Shown piece by piece: positions 16,687 through 26,220 of a stretch of DNA of 64,000 bases (position 1 is the first letter of the stretch; each line of letters opens with the position of its first letter). Below the pieces are notes generated by a model. That model ran no database searches and had not been told where the DNA came from. It saw only the letters and a program-made list of their open reading frames with translations. Position numbers and translations under genes: made by a program. The stretch lies in contig NZ_JAKIKR010000001.1 of NCBI RefSeq assembly GCF_023284025.1, positions 248,001-312,000 on the forward strand, read 5' to 3'. Source of the stretch: Shewanella abyssi. GTDB lineage: Bacteria > Pseudomonadota > Gammaproteobacteria > Enterobacterales > Shewanellaceae.

Positions 16687-17247
16687 CTAAACGCGTTTCT
16701 TAAATTCGTTAGTGCGAGTATCGATTTCGATCATATCGCCAGTCTTAACGAAATCAGCAACACTTAGCGTGCTACCACCAGCGATAGTCGCAGGCTTCAT
16801 TACTTTACCTGAAGTATCACCACGAGCTGAAGGCTCGGTATAGGTCACTTCACGAGCCACTGTAATAGGTAGCTCAACCGAAATAGCTTTCTCTTCGTAG
16901 AAAGTCACTTGGCAAATGTCTTCCATACCGTCAACAATGTACGCTGCAGCGTCACCTAGGTTTTCAGCTTCTACATCATACTGGTTGTATTCAGCATCCA
17001 TAAATACATACATAGGATCGGCGTAGTATGAGTAAGTACAGTCAAGACGCTCAAGAATGATGTCATCTAACTTATCATCGCCTTTAAACGTTGTTTCAGT
17101 TGTAGAATCAAGTAAAACGTTTTTAAGCTTTAACTTTACGATAGCAGCATTACGGCCAGATCGAGTTGTTTCAGTCTTTAGTACAACCCATGGGCTGCCA
17201 TCTAACATGATCACGTTACCAGGACGGATTTCATGAGCAGTTTTCAT
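16687..17247 (-). CDS. efp: Elongation factor P, arginine type
   Basis: 186 residues. EF-P binds between the P and E sites and relieves ribosome stalling at polyproline runs. The domain I loop reads TRSGRNAA with Arg at position 32 (codon CGT, 17152-17154), where E. coli has Lys34. That residue is the target of rhamnosylation by EarP, whose gene lies immediately upstream. The remainder, with two OB domains ending in [14 protein letters not shown], is standard. Only 44 bases separate it from earP, so they probably form one transcript. Confidence 0.97.
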   Translation of the reverse strand: MKTAHEIRPGNVIMLDGSPWVVLKTETTRSGRNAAIVKLKLKNVLLDSTTETTFKGDDKLDDIILERLDCTYSYYADPMYVFMDAEYNQYDVEAENLGDAAAYIVDGMEDICQVTFYEEKAISVELPITVAREVTYTEPSARGDTSGKVMKPATIAGGSTLSVADFVKTGDMIEIDTRTNEFKKRV

Positions 17248-17291
17248 TACACTATTTCCTATTTTTGGATTTTCTATTTCAACGCAGTATC

Positions 17292-18500
17292 TTAGCTATT
17301 TTTGACGAATTGAACTAGTCGAGAAGCAAGATCTGCATCATTTAATATGTTAATTGGCCATTGTTGTGCGTGAAGTGACATCTCTGGCTGGATAAAATCG
17401 AGTTTTTGCCACTCTTCAGCAGTCGCACCAGCTTGCTCGGTATTAAAAGCCATATTGAGTGAACGGCAGATCTTGCTCGCTTGTGGGCTGAGATTATCAC
17501 AATAGCTTTGCAGAAATGCGGCTAATTTTTCAAGATGATAATCATCGTCTTGAGGATAAATATGCCAAATAAACGGTTTAGCGGCCCATTGTGCGCGTAA
17601 AAAAGAGTCTTCACCGCGAACAATATTAACGTCACAACTCCACAGCAGTTGATCGTAACCTTGCTGATCGGTCATCGGCAAAATATGCAGAGTAAGATTG
17701 CCATGGACGATCTGCTGACCAGCACTCAGTTCAGCGATAGCACAGGGCAGCAGTGATGTTAGACTGTTTAAACTGCGGCCTTGGGGGATAAGCGCATGGA
17801 TCCGTTTAGTTGACTGCATCCATAATTGGCATAAACCAAGTAAGGAAGCAGTCTCGTAACTGAAAACACTGATCACTGTATCGTTATCATCAATATTACT
17901 CAGGCCAAGCTTACTGAACAACTGACGACGATTATGACGATTAGACTGCCACACAGTACGCTTGTCTAGTGTGTCTTTTTCGCAAATTAAACCACCGGTT
18001 TGAGGCGTAAAACCTGGAAAGTAAAAGTGTTTTTTAAGGCCGTTATTTTGCATCGAGGGCAGGCCATGGCAACCTTCAACCCAAGATTCAGCGCTTAAGT
18101 ACTCCAAATTCAACCACACTGGAGCTGCCGGGGTGCTGTTATCTCGCTTATGAGCCTGATGTTGCGCATGCATTGCTTCCACAACACTGCCGGGCAGATC
18201 ACAGGCAAACGCTTCGATAACGACGTCAGCAGCCTGATAGCGCACAGGTAAAGGGTCTGCCCAGAGATTGATGTGAACACCGCTATGTTGCTGGCTGTTT
18301 AGACTTGGGTCCAGTTGCGGCAAAATATGGCAGAAGCTTTTCAGGTCATCAACCCATAAGGTGATATTAAATTGGTATTCATTTGTCAGTTGTTTCGCAA
18401 GTCTCCACGTGACCCCTATGTCACCATAGTTATCGACCACACAGCAAAATATATCCCAGTGATTCGTGGCTTTTAGCGGTTTAACCTCACAATGAGTCAA
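17292..18500 (-). CDS. earP: EF-P arginine rhamnosyltransferase EarP
   Basis: 402 residues (former DUF2331). It transfers rhamnose from dTDP-rhamnose to Arg32 of EF-P. The N-terminal motif [20 protein letters not shown] includes the conserved Asp residues of the GT-B fold, and [24 protein letters not shown] (in part: [20 protein letters not shown]) is the nucleotide-sugar site. It starts with TTG, supported by AAGG about ten bases upstream. Efp follows directly, an arrangement known from Shewanella, Pseudomonas and Neisseria. Confidence 0.95.
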   Translation of the reverse strand: MTHCEVKPLKATNHWDIFCCVVDNYGDIGVTWRLAKQLTNEYQFNITLWVDDLKSFCHILPQLDPSLNSQQHSGVHINLWADPLPVRYQAADVVIEAFACDLPGSVVEAMHAQHQAHKRDNSTPAAPVWLNLEYLSAESWVEGCHGLPSMQNNGLKKHFYFPGFTPQTGGLICEKDTLDKRTVWQSNRHNRRQLFSKLGLSNIDDNDTVISVFSYETASLLGLCQLWMQSTKRIHALIPQGRSLNSLTSLLPCAIAELSAGQQIVHGNLTLHILPMTDQQGYDQLLWSCDVNIVRGEDSFLRAQWAAKPFIWHIYPQDDDYHLEKLAAFLQSYCDNLSPQASKICRSLNMAFNTEQAGATAEEWQKLDFIQPEMSLHAQQWPINILNDADLASRLVQFVKNS

Positions 18501-18548
18501 TGTATTACTACCTTACGTTAGCGCATTTGTCATTTTGTCTTTAAATAC

Positions 18549-18574
18549 AAAAAACGGCATAAATGCCGTTTTTT
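18549..18574 (-). terminator. Terminator of fldA
   Basis: AAAAAACGGCAT/ATGCCGTTTTTT stem with a 2-base loop, between fldA and the start of earP. Confidence 0.85.
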
Positions 18575-18605
18575 GATGCTAGAGATGATTAAAATGACGC
18601 GTTTA

Positions 18606-19133
18606 TTAATCTTCTAGTTCAGCTAAACACATCTCTTCATAGATCTGCTTAACCCAAGCGTCTACACGCTCTTCGGTAAGTTCGGGTTGACGGTCTTCGT
18701 CAATACCTAAACCGACAAAGTGCTTGTCATCAACTAAACCCTTTGACGCTTCAAAATCGTAGCCTGCAGTTGGCCAATGACCAATCACAATACCGCCACG
18801 ACCTTCAACGATTTCGTTAACCATGCCCATGGCATCGAGGAAATACTCAGCGTAATCCTCTTGGTCACCACAACCAAATATGGCAACTAATTTATCTTCA
18901 AAATTGACTTGCTCAAGTTCTGGGAAAAAGTCATCCCAATCACATTGTGCTTCACCGTAATACCAAGTTGGGATCCCGAAAAGAAGCAGATCATAATCTG
19001 CAATCTGTTCTTTGGTACTTTTGGCGATATCTTTCACCTCAACCATTTTTTTACCCAGTTTTTTCTGGATCATTTTGGCGACGGCTTCGGTGTTGCCTGT
19101 ATCAGACCCGAAAAAAAGACCTACTGTAGCCAT
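18606..19133 (-). CDS. fldA: Flavodoxin
   Basis: 175 residues, as in E. coli FldA. The FMN phosphate loop is GSDTGNTEAVA, and the aromatic stacking loops GIPTWYYGEAQCDWDD and FGCGDQEDYAEYFLDAMG are present. It is a low-potential electron carrier used by several radical and reductive enzymes. It lies downstream of ybfE as in E. coli, but fur, which follows fldA there, is not next to it; earP is. Confidence 0.96.
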   Translation of the reverse strand: MATVGLFFGSDTGNTEAVAKMIQKKLGKKMVEVKDIAKSTKEQIADYDLLLFGIPTWYYGEAQCDWDDFFPELEQVNFEDKLVAIFGCGDQEDYAEYFLDAMGMVNEIVEGRGGIVIGHWPTAGYDFEASKGLVDDKHFVGLGIDEDRQPELTEERVDAWVKQIYEEMCLAELED

Positions 19134-19186
19134 TGTTGTTCCTTTAATATCTAGTTCACTTTAAGGTATGCGTGCTGTAAAAGCGT

Positions 19187-19459
19187 TTAATCACTTACTT
19201 GCTTTTGCAGTATTAATTCAATTAACTGACTGCGGCTGATTTTACTGGCCATTGCCTGTTCATTCAAGGCGTCATACAAATCTTGTGACACCTTTAACTC
19301 TATTCGCTTTAATCCGTTCGCTCGGTCGCGTTGGATCTGATTTCTTTTATTAATTTTTAGCTGCTGGTCCCGCGGCAATGGATTGCTACGAGGACGACCA
19401 CGTCGTTTTTCTGTTGCGAACAGATCAATGGTGGTTCTATCTGATGTTTCTTTTGCCAT
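19187..19459 (-). CDS. ybfE: YbfE-like LexA-regulated family protein (ribbon-helix-helix type)
   Basis: 90 residues. The N-terminal half is basic (EKRRGRPRSNPLPRDQQ), and the C-terminal RIELKVSQDLYDALNEQAMASKISRSQLIELIL resembles a ribbon-helix-helix fold (read in part). E. coli ybfE is reported as LexA-regulated and lies between ybfF and fldA, the same order as here. I find no CTGT-N8-ACAG box directly upstream, and the small DUF2788 gene is only 10 bases away, so LexA control is not supported by the sequence here. Confidence 0.85.
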   Translation of the reverse strand: MAKETSDRTTIDLFATEKRRGRPRSNPLPRDQQLKINKRNQIQRDRANGLKRIELKVSQDLYDALNEQAMASKISRSQLIELILQKQVSD

Positions 19460-19469
19460 TGAGTCTAAT

Positions 19470-19685
19470 TTAACCGATGCCTTCCCAGGTCATCTGTATA
19501 ATCCCTTTTGCTATAAACCCGGCACAGCCGAGAAATAAAACTAACCACACTATAAATCGACCAAACTTAGGCACTTGGCCCTGCTTTAGTACATCGTGAA
19601 TGGCCATACCAATAAAAAAGAAAATGGCTGCAAAAAACAGGTTTAAGCCTAAGGCTTCAATCTGTTCCATATGTTGCATCAACAT
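19470..19685 (-). CDS. DUF2788 family small membrane protein
   Basis: 71 residues with two hydrophobic segments (LNLFFAAIFFFIGMAI and FIVWLVLFLGCAGFIAKGI), so a two-helix membrane protein. I recognise it as DUF2788, of unknown function. A GGAATGG site precedes the ATG cluster; internal ATGs two and five residues later are equally possible. It is inserted between ybfF and ybfE and probably co-transcribed with ybfE and fldA. Confidence 0.75.
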   Translation of the reverse strand: MLMQHMEQIEALGLNLFFAAIFFFIGMAIHDVLKQGQVPKFGRFIVWLVLFLGCAGFIAKGIIQMTWEGIG

Positions 19686-19780
19686 CTACCATTCCTTCTG
19701 GCCAAAAAAAGTGGCGCGAATATACCATATAAGTTTTAAAGCGGCTATACGCTTTACATCATATTAGCCGTAAACCTAAG

Positions 19781-20539
19781 TCAATTACTGATGAGGAAAT
19801 CTCTTACTACACGGTTAAAAATGTTTGATTTTTGTGCATGCAACCAATGGCCGGTACCTTCAATAGTCTTGCCTTTTATTGCTGGGAATTGCTCAATTAT
19901 AGCGCTTCGATGGGCTGATGTGACGTAGTCTGAGTCGCCGCCACGGATCAATAAACATGGACCCGTATATTGAGTGGTAAATTTGGGCCAACTGATGATG
20001 TCATCATAGCTTTGCTTTAGCCCTGCTAGATTCATCTTCCATTCAAAGCCAGTGTCAGTTCGTTTAAGCGATTTAATCAAGAACATCGCTGTACCATCAT
20101 CAATATCTAAACTCTGCATATGCGTAAGCGCATCACGTCTACCACTAATGGAGCTTAATGGCATAGTTTCAAGTGCATTGAATACTTTGTCATGACGGCC
20201 GTTATAGGCAACGGGTGCTATATCGGCAATAACCAGCTTACTGACACATTGTGGATAGATGAGCGCGGTTGCCATGGCTATTTTGCCGCCCATCGAATGT
20301 CCCACCATGATGGCATCGGTTATGTTGAGCGTGCTTAGTAACTGTTTTACGTCATTCGCTAATGATGGGTAGGTCATCGAAGAGACGTGTTTGCTACTGC
20401 CATGGTTGGCAACATCGACTCGCACCACAGTAAAGCAATCTTCTAAGGCTTTCCCAAGAGACTTTAGGTTATCGAGGTCGCCAAATAGCCCGTGGATTAG
20501 AATGACAACAGGTCCGCTGCCATGGGTCGTATAGTGCAT
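19781..20539 (-). CDS. ybfF: YbfF-like alpha/beta hydrolase (esterase)
   Basis: 252 residues, an alpha/beta hydrolase with IHGLFGDLDNLKSLG, the nucleophile elbow GHSMGGK and the late His in IEGTGHWLHAQ. E. coli YbfF is an esterase acting on acyl-CoA and similar esters in vitro; physiological role unclear. It is divergent from seqA by 246 bp as in E. coli. Confidence 0.92.
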   Translation of the reverse strand: MHYTTHGSGPVVILIHGLFGDLDNLKSLGKALEDCFTVVRVDVANHGSSKHVSSMTYPSLANDVKQLLSTLNITDAIMVGHSMGGKIAMATALIYPQCVSKLVIADIAPVAYNGRHDKVFNALETMPLSSISGRRDALTHMQSLDIDDGTAMFLIKSLKRTDTGFEWKMNLAGLKQSYDDIISWPKFTTQYTGPCLLIRGGDSDYVTSAHRSAIIEQFPAIKGKTIEGTGHWLHAQKSNIFNRVVRDFLISN

Positions 20540-20729
20540 TTTATGCCCGCCTAAAAGATCGAATGGTGCAAGATTGTGCCTGTATCCTGTTTATAATCCA
20601 AGTAAGCCTATAAAAATATCATCTCTTTGGCGCATTATTAACCGCTTAGTTCGCTAACAAGGCTCTCTTTCTAATTTGGATCGCAGTTTTCAATTATTGA
20701 TGCTTTATCAAGGCCCTAAACCTCGCTAC

Positions 20730-20760
20730 ACTGGGAGCAATATATAACACCGATCCCAGT
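20730..20760 (+). promoter_or_regulatory. Inverted repeat in the seqA leader
   Basis: ACTGGGA (20730-20736) and TCCCAGT (20754-20760) are exact inverted copies with a 17-base gap, ending 25 bases before the seqA ATG. Possibly an operator or weak hairpin. Confidence 0.3.
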
Positions 20761-20785
20761 TTTCTACGTAAGGAAGATAACCGTT

Positions 20786-21343
20786 ATGAAATATATCGAG
20801 GTTGATGAAGAGCTTTATCGCCACATTGCCAGCAAAACTGAACAGATTGGTGAAAGTGCTTCAGATATTTTACGTCGAATATTAGGCCTGCGTGTCGATG
20901 CCGTTACGCAAGCTCAACCTGAAACGATCAGTCACCCAAGTTTAGAAAGTGACGATAACGCTGTAAAAGTTATTAAACAAACAAGTGCAGTCAAAACGAG
21001 TACGGTTACAGACTTTGCTGAATTAATCGATGCCGATCAGTTAGCGACGCAAAAAGGCGCTGTAGGACGATTCCTGTTTATTCTAGACACGGTATATCAG
21101 ACATCAAAGAGCCAGTTTGAACAAGTTTTGCAGATCCAAGGACGTGACAGATTGTATTTTGCAACGTCAAAGGATGCGCTGCTAAAAGCAAGTAAGTCTG
21201 CTAATCCAAAAGAGATCGGCAATAGTGGCTTTTGGGTGACCACCAACAATAACACCGCTAAGAAACGCACAATTTTGTCTGAAGTATTAACCCAATTTGG
21301 TACCGACGATGAACAAGTTGTCGCTATCACCGACAAAGTATAA
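20786..21343 (+). CDS. seqA: Negative modulator of replication initiation SeqA
   Basis: 185 residues. The N-terminal oligomerisation part MKYIEVDEELYRHIASKT...SASDILRRIL and the C-terminal DNA-binding domain (QKGAVGRFLFILD... FWVTTNNNTAKKR) match E. coli SeqA (181). It binds hemimethylated GATC sites and delays re-initiation at oriC, so a Dam methylase is implied elsewhere. AAGGAAG precedes the ATG. The pgm gene follows 35 bp later, the same pair as in E. coli. Confidence 0.96.
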   Translation: MKYIEVDEELYRHIASKTEQIGESASDILRRILGLRVDAVTQAQPETISHPSLESDDNAVKVIKQTSAVKTSTVTDFAELIDADQLATQKGAVGRFLFILDTVYQTSKSQFEQVLQIQGRDRLYFATSKDALLKASKSANPKEIGNSGFWVTTNNNTAKKRTILSEVLTQFGTDDEQVVAITDKV

Positions 21344-21378
21344 TAGCGATTATTAACGCTAACTAAAGGAGCTAGTTT

Positions 21379-23025
21379 TTGGCTATTCATGAAAGAGCGG
21401 GACAGATTGCTGAACAAAGGGATTTGGTCAATATATCTAAATTGGTGAGTTTGTATTATCGGTTAAGCCCTAATGTCAAAGAGGTGACAGAGCAGGTCAC
21501 CTTTGGCACATCGGGCCATCGTGGTAGTGCCATTAAGCGTAGTTTTAACGAAGCCCATATTTTAGCAATTTCTCAGGCGGTAGCAGATTATCGTATCGAT
21601 GCTGGAATAACAGGCAAGTTAATATTGGGTATTGATACCCATGCACTATCACAACCCGCAGCCATCTCAGTTATTGAGGTTTTAGTCGCCAACAAAGTGA
21701 CTGTGGCTGTTCATGAAAATGACGGTTTTACTCCGACTCCAGTCGTCTCCCACGCTATTGTCTGTGCTAATAGACAGCAGGGTGATAAAAGTTTGGTCGA
21801 TGGTCTCATCGTAACGCCTTCACATAATCCACCTCAAGATGGTGGGATTAAATACAATCCTCCCCATGGCGGACCCGCTGAAGGGGATATCACCAACTGG
21901 ATCCAAAATAGAGCAAACCAATATTTAGACCATGACTTAGTGGGCGTTAAACGGATTGATTACAATAAAGCGTTGCAAACTGAGTACGTCATTGCTGAAG
22001 ATTTGATCACGCCCTATGTCAACGACCTTGCAAGCGTTATTAATATGTCGGCCATTGCCGATGCGAAACTGCATCTAGGCATCGATCCTCTTGGCGGCTC
22101 CGGTATTCATTACTGGCAGCCAATTGCGGACAGATATGGTCTCGATATTACGATAGTCAACAACAAGGTCGACCCGAGCTTTAGCTTCATGCCATTGGAT
22201 AAAGATGGCAAGATCAGAATGGATTGCTCCTCTCCTTATGCTATGGCGGGTCTACTGGCGCATAAAGAGCAATACGATCTATGTTTTGCTAATGATCCTG
22301 ATTTTGATCGACACGGTATCGTATGTCCTGGCAGTGGCTTGATGAATCCAAACCATTTTCTCGCCGTTGCAATCGATTACCTTGTGACTCATCGTCCCAA
22401 TTGGACCGACAATATGGTCATTGGTAAAACATTAGTCTCAAGTGCGATGATAGATAAAGTCTGTGCTATGCATGATAAACACATGTCTGAAGTGCCTGTC
22501 GGCTTTAAATGGTTTGTCGATGGTCTGGCCAACAGTACGTTTGCCTTTGGCGGCGAAGAAAGTGCTGGAGCGGCATTTCTAAGACTCGATGGTAGTACAT
22601 GGTGTACCGATAAAGATGGCTTTATCTTGTGCTTATTAGCCGCAGAGATCTTAGCCGTTACCGGCAAAACACCGCAACAGCGTTATCTGGAACTAGAAGG
22701 TGAGTTTGGTCAGAGTTTTTATCAGCGCATAGACAGCCCCATTAGCTTAGAAAACAAAGCTAAGTTTGCTAAAATAACGGTTGATTCAATAGCAGCGATG
22801 ACACTTGCAAGCGATGTGATTACCCAGAAGCTAACACATGCTCCGGGTAATGGGGCTGCAATAGGCGGCATAAAAGTCGTTACCGACAATGGTTGGTTTG
22901 CGGCGCGCCCATCGGGTACTGAAGCATTGTTTAAGCTTTATGGTGAGAGTTTCGTCAGCCAAGAACACTTACAACAGTTGCTCAAAGATGCTGAAGTTAT
23001 TGTTGAGCAAGCATTAGCGAACTAA
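21379..23025 (+). CDS. pgm: Phosphoglucomutase (alpha-D-glucose phosphate specific)
   Basis: 548 residues, close to E. coli Pgm (546). It interconverts glucose 1- and 6-phosphate. The phosphoserine loop is VTPSHNPPQDGGIKYNPPHG, with the Mg site DPDFDRHG and the sugar-binding GGEESAGA. Translation starts at TTG (TTGGCTATTCAT, giving MAIHERAG as in E. coli), with AAAGGAG ten bases upstream. It follows seqA in a probable operon and ends in a terminator. Confidence 0.97.
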   Translation: MAIHERAGQIAEQRDLVNISKLVSLYYRLSPNVKEVTEQVTFGTSGHRGSAIKRSFNEAHILAISQAVADYRIDAGITGKLILGIDTHALSQPAAISVIEVLVANKVTVAVHENDGFTPTPVVSHAIVCANRQQGDKSLVDGLIVTPSHNPPQDGGIKYNPPHGGPAEGDITNWIQNRANQYLDHDLVGVKRIDYNKALQTEYVIAEDLITPYVNDLASVINMSAIADAKLHLGIDPLGGSGIHYWQPIADRYGLDITIVNNKVDPSFSFMPLDKDGKIRMDCSSPYAMAGLLAHKEQYDLCFANDPDFDRHGIVCPGSGLMNPNHFLAVAIDYLVTHRPNWTDNMVIGKTLVSSAMIDKVCAMHDKHMSEVPVGFKWFVDGLANSTFAFGGEESAGAAFLRLDGSTWCTDKDGFILCLLAAEILAVTGKTPQQRYLELEGEFGQSFYQRIDSPISLENKAKFAKITVDSIAAMTLASDVITQKLTHAPGNGAAIGGIKVVTDNGWFAARPSGTEALFKLYGESFVSQEHLQQLLKDAEVIVEQALAN

Positions 23026-23047
23026 ATTTACATCACAAACAATAATT

Positions 23048-23073
23048 AAGGCGCGTAATTGGCGCCTTTTTTT
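23048..23073 (+). terminator. Terminator of pgm
   Basis: AAGGCGC/GCGCCTT stem with a 7-base loop and seven T. Confidence 0.88.
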
Positions 23074-23094
23074 ATAGCGATATTTAAGCAATAT

Positions 23095-23574
23095 TTAGAA
23101 GCTGATGTGACAACTCGGTAAGTTGTTCTTAGCCAAGTAATCTTGATGATAAGTTTCGGCCTCATGAAACTGTTGCGTTGGGACTATTTCAGTCACTATC
23201 TGCTTATCTCCCCACTTGCTACTTTCTATTAGCGCAAGCTTTGCGCTTATCGCTTGGGTTTGTTGGCTGACATCATGGAAAAATACACAGCTTCTATATT
23301 GGCTGCCTGTATCTTCGCCTTGGCGATTGTGCGTCGTGGGATTATGATTTGACCAAAAAATATCGAGTAACGTTTCATAAGATACTTTGCTGGAGTCAAA
23401 CTCAACTTGGACCACTTCAGCATGGCCTGTCATCCCACCTTTGACTTCAGTATAAGAGGAATATTGGTCATCGCCGCCCATGTAGCCACTCGTACAGTCG
23501 GTTACGCCGTCAACTTGTTTGAAAAAATACTCAACACCCCAAAAACAACCCGCACCGAATGTAGCGTAAGCCAT
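23095..23574 (-). CDS. msrA: Peptide methionine (S)-S-oxide reductase MsrA
   Basis: 159 residues. The active site is GAGCFWGVEYFF near the N-terminus, followed by GYMGG, GHAEVVQVEFD, HNPTTHNRQGEDTGSQYRS and the Tyr/Glu residues in YHQDYL. It reduces methionine sulfoxide in proteins. It is the short form without the MsrB domain. AAGGAG precedes the ATG. Convergent with pgm, alone in its orientation. Confidence 0.95.
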   Translation of the reverse strand: MAYATFGAGCFWGVEYFFKQVDGVTDCTSGYMGGDDQYSSYTEVKGGMTGHAEVVQVEFDSSKVSYETLLDIFWSNHNPTTHNRQGEDTGSQYRSCVFFHDVSQQTQAISAKLALIESSKWGDKQIVTEIVPTQQFHEAETYHQDYLAKNNLPSCHISF

Positions 23575-23818
23575 GTTGACTCCTTAATACTTGTTAGCCG
23601 TTTGGATGGCTAGATGTCCTCATTGTGTTTTATCTTTTTGATCATTGCAAGCACAATTTTAACTAGCTGACTATTTGTTGAACTAAGCGGTCAAATTCGT
23701 TGCCTTAACAGACTGTGTTTTATGCTAGTATTCAATGCAATATCGCCTAGGGGGATAGGTTCTGTAAGGCATACAGGCAATCACTGAGCGAACTGACAAG
23801 CATAATAAGGAGTAGTTT

Positions 23819-24856
23819 GTGTTTCACGAATTGAAGCAGTCCAAGGATTTTTTAGCGCTAACGCTGGCGCACCCACAATATCTTCCTGAGAGTTTTGAAT
23901 TTGATTTAGGATCGCACACTCACGTTGAAGTTTGGGACACTGGCGTTATTGTATTTGAGCCTATGCACGCTAAGCACAGTAAAGATATTGTGTTGTCTTG
24001 TGCTGTACACGGCAATGAAACCGCCCCTATTGAGCTGTGTAATTCACTTATAACGCAAATCCTGTCAGAAGAGTTAACGTTGCAGCATCGGGTGATGTTT
24101 TTAATCGGTAACCCCGCAGCGATTCATAATGGCACTCGGTTCATCGATGAGAACCTGAATCGGCTATTTAATGGTGCGCATTCCCGTGGTGAAGGGCTTT
24201 GTAACCCTGAACGCGTTAGAGCGCATAAGTTAGAACAATACGTCGATAGATTTTATGCCTCTCAGTCAGGCAAAAGACAACGTACTCATTATGATTTACA
24301 TACGGCTATTCGCGGCTCTAAACACGAAAAATTTGCTATTTATCCCTACCGTCCGGGCCGTAAATACAGCCGAGAACAGATCATGTTCCTCGAGTCTTGC
24401 GGTGTAAACACCATTTTATTCCATCATGAACCGACGACGACCTTTAGCTATTTTTCGTCTGAGAACTATCGCGCGGATGCCTTTACCATAGAATTAGGCA
24501 AAGTATTCCCGATGGGTCAAAATGACATGACCCGTTTTATCGCCTTGAAGGAGATGTTGACGCTATTGATGACGGGTCGTGATTTACAACTGCCAGAATT
24601 TGATCTTAAGCGTCTTAATCTTTATCAAGTATGCCGCTCCGTGAATAAACACTTCGATGATTTCGAATTTAACTTTACTAACGATGTTGAAAACTTTACT
24701 GCATTTCCAAGAGGTTACACTCTGGCGCAAGAGGGCGGTAAAGCCGTTAAAATTGAACATGAGTTTGAATCGATTGTTTTTCCAAATGCCAAAGTGCCAG
24801 TCGGACAACGAACAGTGCTGATGTTAAAGACGGCAGATGATAGTAATTTGGACTAA
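23819..24856 (+). CDS. astE: Succinylglutamate desuccinylase
   Basis: 345 residues, M14-like zinc enzyme. Zinc ligands are visible in [13 protein letters not shown] and later [10 protein letters not shown], and the acidic catalytic Glu lies in the [11 protein letters not shown] block. It is the last enzyme of arginine succinyltransferase catabolism, giving glutamate and succinate. Translation starts at GTG with AAGGAG seven bases upstream. The rest of the ast genes are not in the window, so it is separated from its pathway. Confidence 0.94.
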   Translation: MFHELKQSKDFLALTLAHPQYLPESFEFDLGSHTHVEVWDTGVIVFEPMHAKHSKDIVLSCAVHGNETAPIELCNSLITQILSEELTLQHRVMFLIGNPAAIHNGTRFIDENLNRLFNGAHSRGEGLCNPERVRAHKLEQYVDRFYASQSGKRQRTHYDLHTAIRGSKHEKFAIYPYRPGRKYSREQIMFLESCGVNTILFHHEPTTTFSYFSSENYRADAFTIELGKVFPMGQNDMTRFIALKEMLTLLMTGRDLQLPEFDLKRLNLYQVCRSVNKHFDDFEFNFTNDVENFTAFPRGYTLAQEGGKAVKIEHEFESIVFPNAKVPVGQRTVLMLKTADDSNLD

Positions 24857-24949
24857 ATTCAAACTGAATAATTTTGCATGTAAACCAATATATACATGCA
24901 GAGAGGCGCTTAGTTGTCTTTTGAATGATGGGAAGTATTGAGAGTTAGT

Positions 24950-24963
24950 TTACGTTAACGTAA
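24950..24963. promoter_or_regulatory. Perfect palindrome upstream of the bkd operon, probable LiuR-type operator
   Basis: TTACGTTAACGTAA is a 14-base perfect palindrome 76 bases before the bkdA1 start. It resembles the ACGTTAACGT-type motif I recall for the MerR-family branched-chain amino acid regulator LiuR in Shewanella. Assignment from memory. Confidence 0.5.
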
Positions 24964-25038
24964 TGTTCTTCCCGCGTATTAGAATAGATAGATGCTTCTT
25001 TTGACATTTGCAAGCATCATAAATAACAAGAGCACATT

Positions 25039-26217
25039 ATGAGCAACGCAACAACAAATGCTGAGACTGTCCATCGTGTGAGTTTTTTAGATAAGAACTC
25101 CATCGCGATCCCCATCCTTAAAGTATTACAAGCTGATGGCACGACATACGAAAGTGCGGTATTACCCGTTATAGATGAAGCGCTGGCTAAAAAAATCCAC
25201 GATACCTGTGTGTTTACCCGAGTATTAGACGAGCGTATGTTGGGAGCGCAGCGTCAAGGGCGGATCAGCTTTTACATGACCTGCACCGGTGAAGAGGCCT
25301 CAATCATCGGCAGCACGGCGGCACTTGATGACGGCGATGTTATTTTAGCCCAGTACCGTGAACACGCCGCTATTCGCTACCGTGGTTTTACCACTGAACA
25401 GTTTATGAACCAAATGTTTAGTAATGAGAAAGATTTAGGCAAAGGCCGTCAAATGCCAATCCATTACGGCAGCCAAGCATTAAATTACCAGACCATATCA
25501 TCGCCGCTAGCAACCCAAATTCCCCAAGCGACTGGCGTTGCGTATAGTTTGAAGATGCAAAAAAAGCGTAATATCGCTATTTGTTACTTCGGTGAAGGTG
25601 CAGCGTCAGAAGGTGACTTTCACGCCGGCCTCAATATGGCGGCGGTATTAAGTTCTCCGGTTATCTTCTTCTGTCGTAATAATGGTTACGCCATTTCGAC
25701 GCCAACGGAAGAGCAGTTTTCTGGTAACGGTATTGCAAGCCGCGGCCCGGGTTACGGGATGCACACCATTCGCGTTGACGGCAATGACATGTTGGCGGTA
25801 TTGGCCGCAACGCAGCAAGCCCGCGCCTATGCACTCGATAATAACAAGCCAGTATTGATTGAAGCGATGACCTATCGTCTCGGCGCTCACTCATCCTCAG
25901 ATGATCCATCCAGTTATCGCTCTAAAGATGAAGAAGCTAAATGGCAGCTGCACGATCCAGTAAAACGATTCAAATTGTGGATGATTAACAAAGGCTGGCT
26001 AAACGAGAAACAAGATGCCGATCTTTATGGAAAATATCGTGAAGAGATCTTAGCAGAACTTAAAGTGGCAGAGAAGATCCCGTTACCGCATTTAGACGAA
26101 CTTATCCAAGATGTGTATGACAAGCCAACGCCAATATTAGAAAAACAGCTGGCTGACTTAAAAACACATATCAAGAAATATCCAGAAGCCTATCCAAAAA
26201 GTGCAGGGAGAATATAA
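25039..26217 (+). CDS. bkdA1: Branched-chain 2-oxoacid dehydrogenase E1 alpha subunit
   Basis: 392 residues. The thiamine-diphosphate motif is GEGAASEGDFHAGLN...VIFFCRNNGYAIS, and the conserved GRQMPIHYGS and phosphorylation-loop-type HSSSDDPSSYR follow. With E1beta it decarboxylates 2-oxoacids from leucine, isoleucine and valine. The next gene starts three bases after the stop codon, so the subunits are translationally linked. The complex uses an E3 dihydrolipoamide dehydrogenase encoded elsewhere. Confidence 0.95.
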   Translation: MSNATTNAETVHRVSFLDKNSIAIPILKVLQADGTTYESAVLPVIDEALAKKIHDTCVFTRVLDERMLGAQRQGRISFYMTCTGEEASIIGSTAALDDGDVILAQYREHAAIRYRGFTTEQFMNQMFSNEKDLGKGRQMPIHYGSQALNYQTISSPLATQIPQATGVAYSLKMQKKRNIAICYFGEGAASEGDFHAGLNMAAVLSSPVIFFCRNNGYAISTPTEEQFSGNGIASRGPGYGMHTIRVDGNDMLAVLAATQQARAYALDNNKPVLIEAMTYRLGAHSSSDDPSSYRSKDEEAKWQLHDPVKRFKLWMINKGWLNEKQDADLYGKYREEILAELKVAEKIPLPHLDELIQDVYDKPTPILEKQLADLKTHIKKYPEAYPKSAGRI

Positions 26218-26220
26218 GCT

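Noticed and set aside
19686-19780. LexA box before the DUF2788/ybfE unit
   Set aside because: No CTGT-N8-ACAG or close variant was found, although ybfE is LexA-regulated in E. coli.
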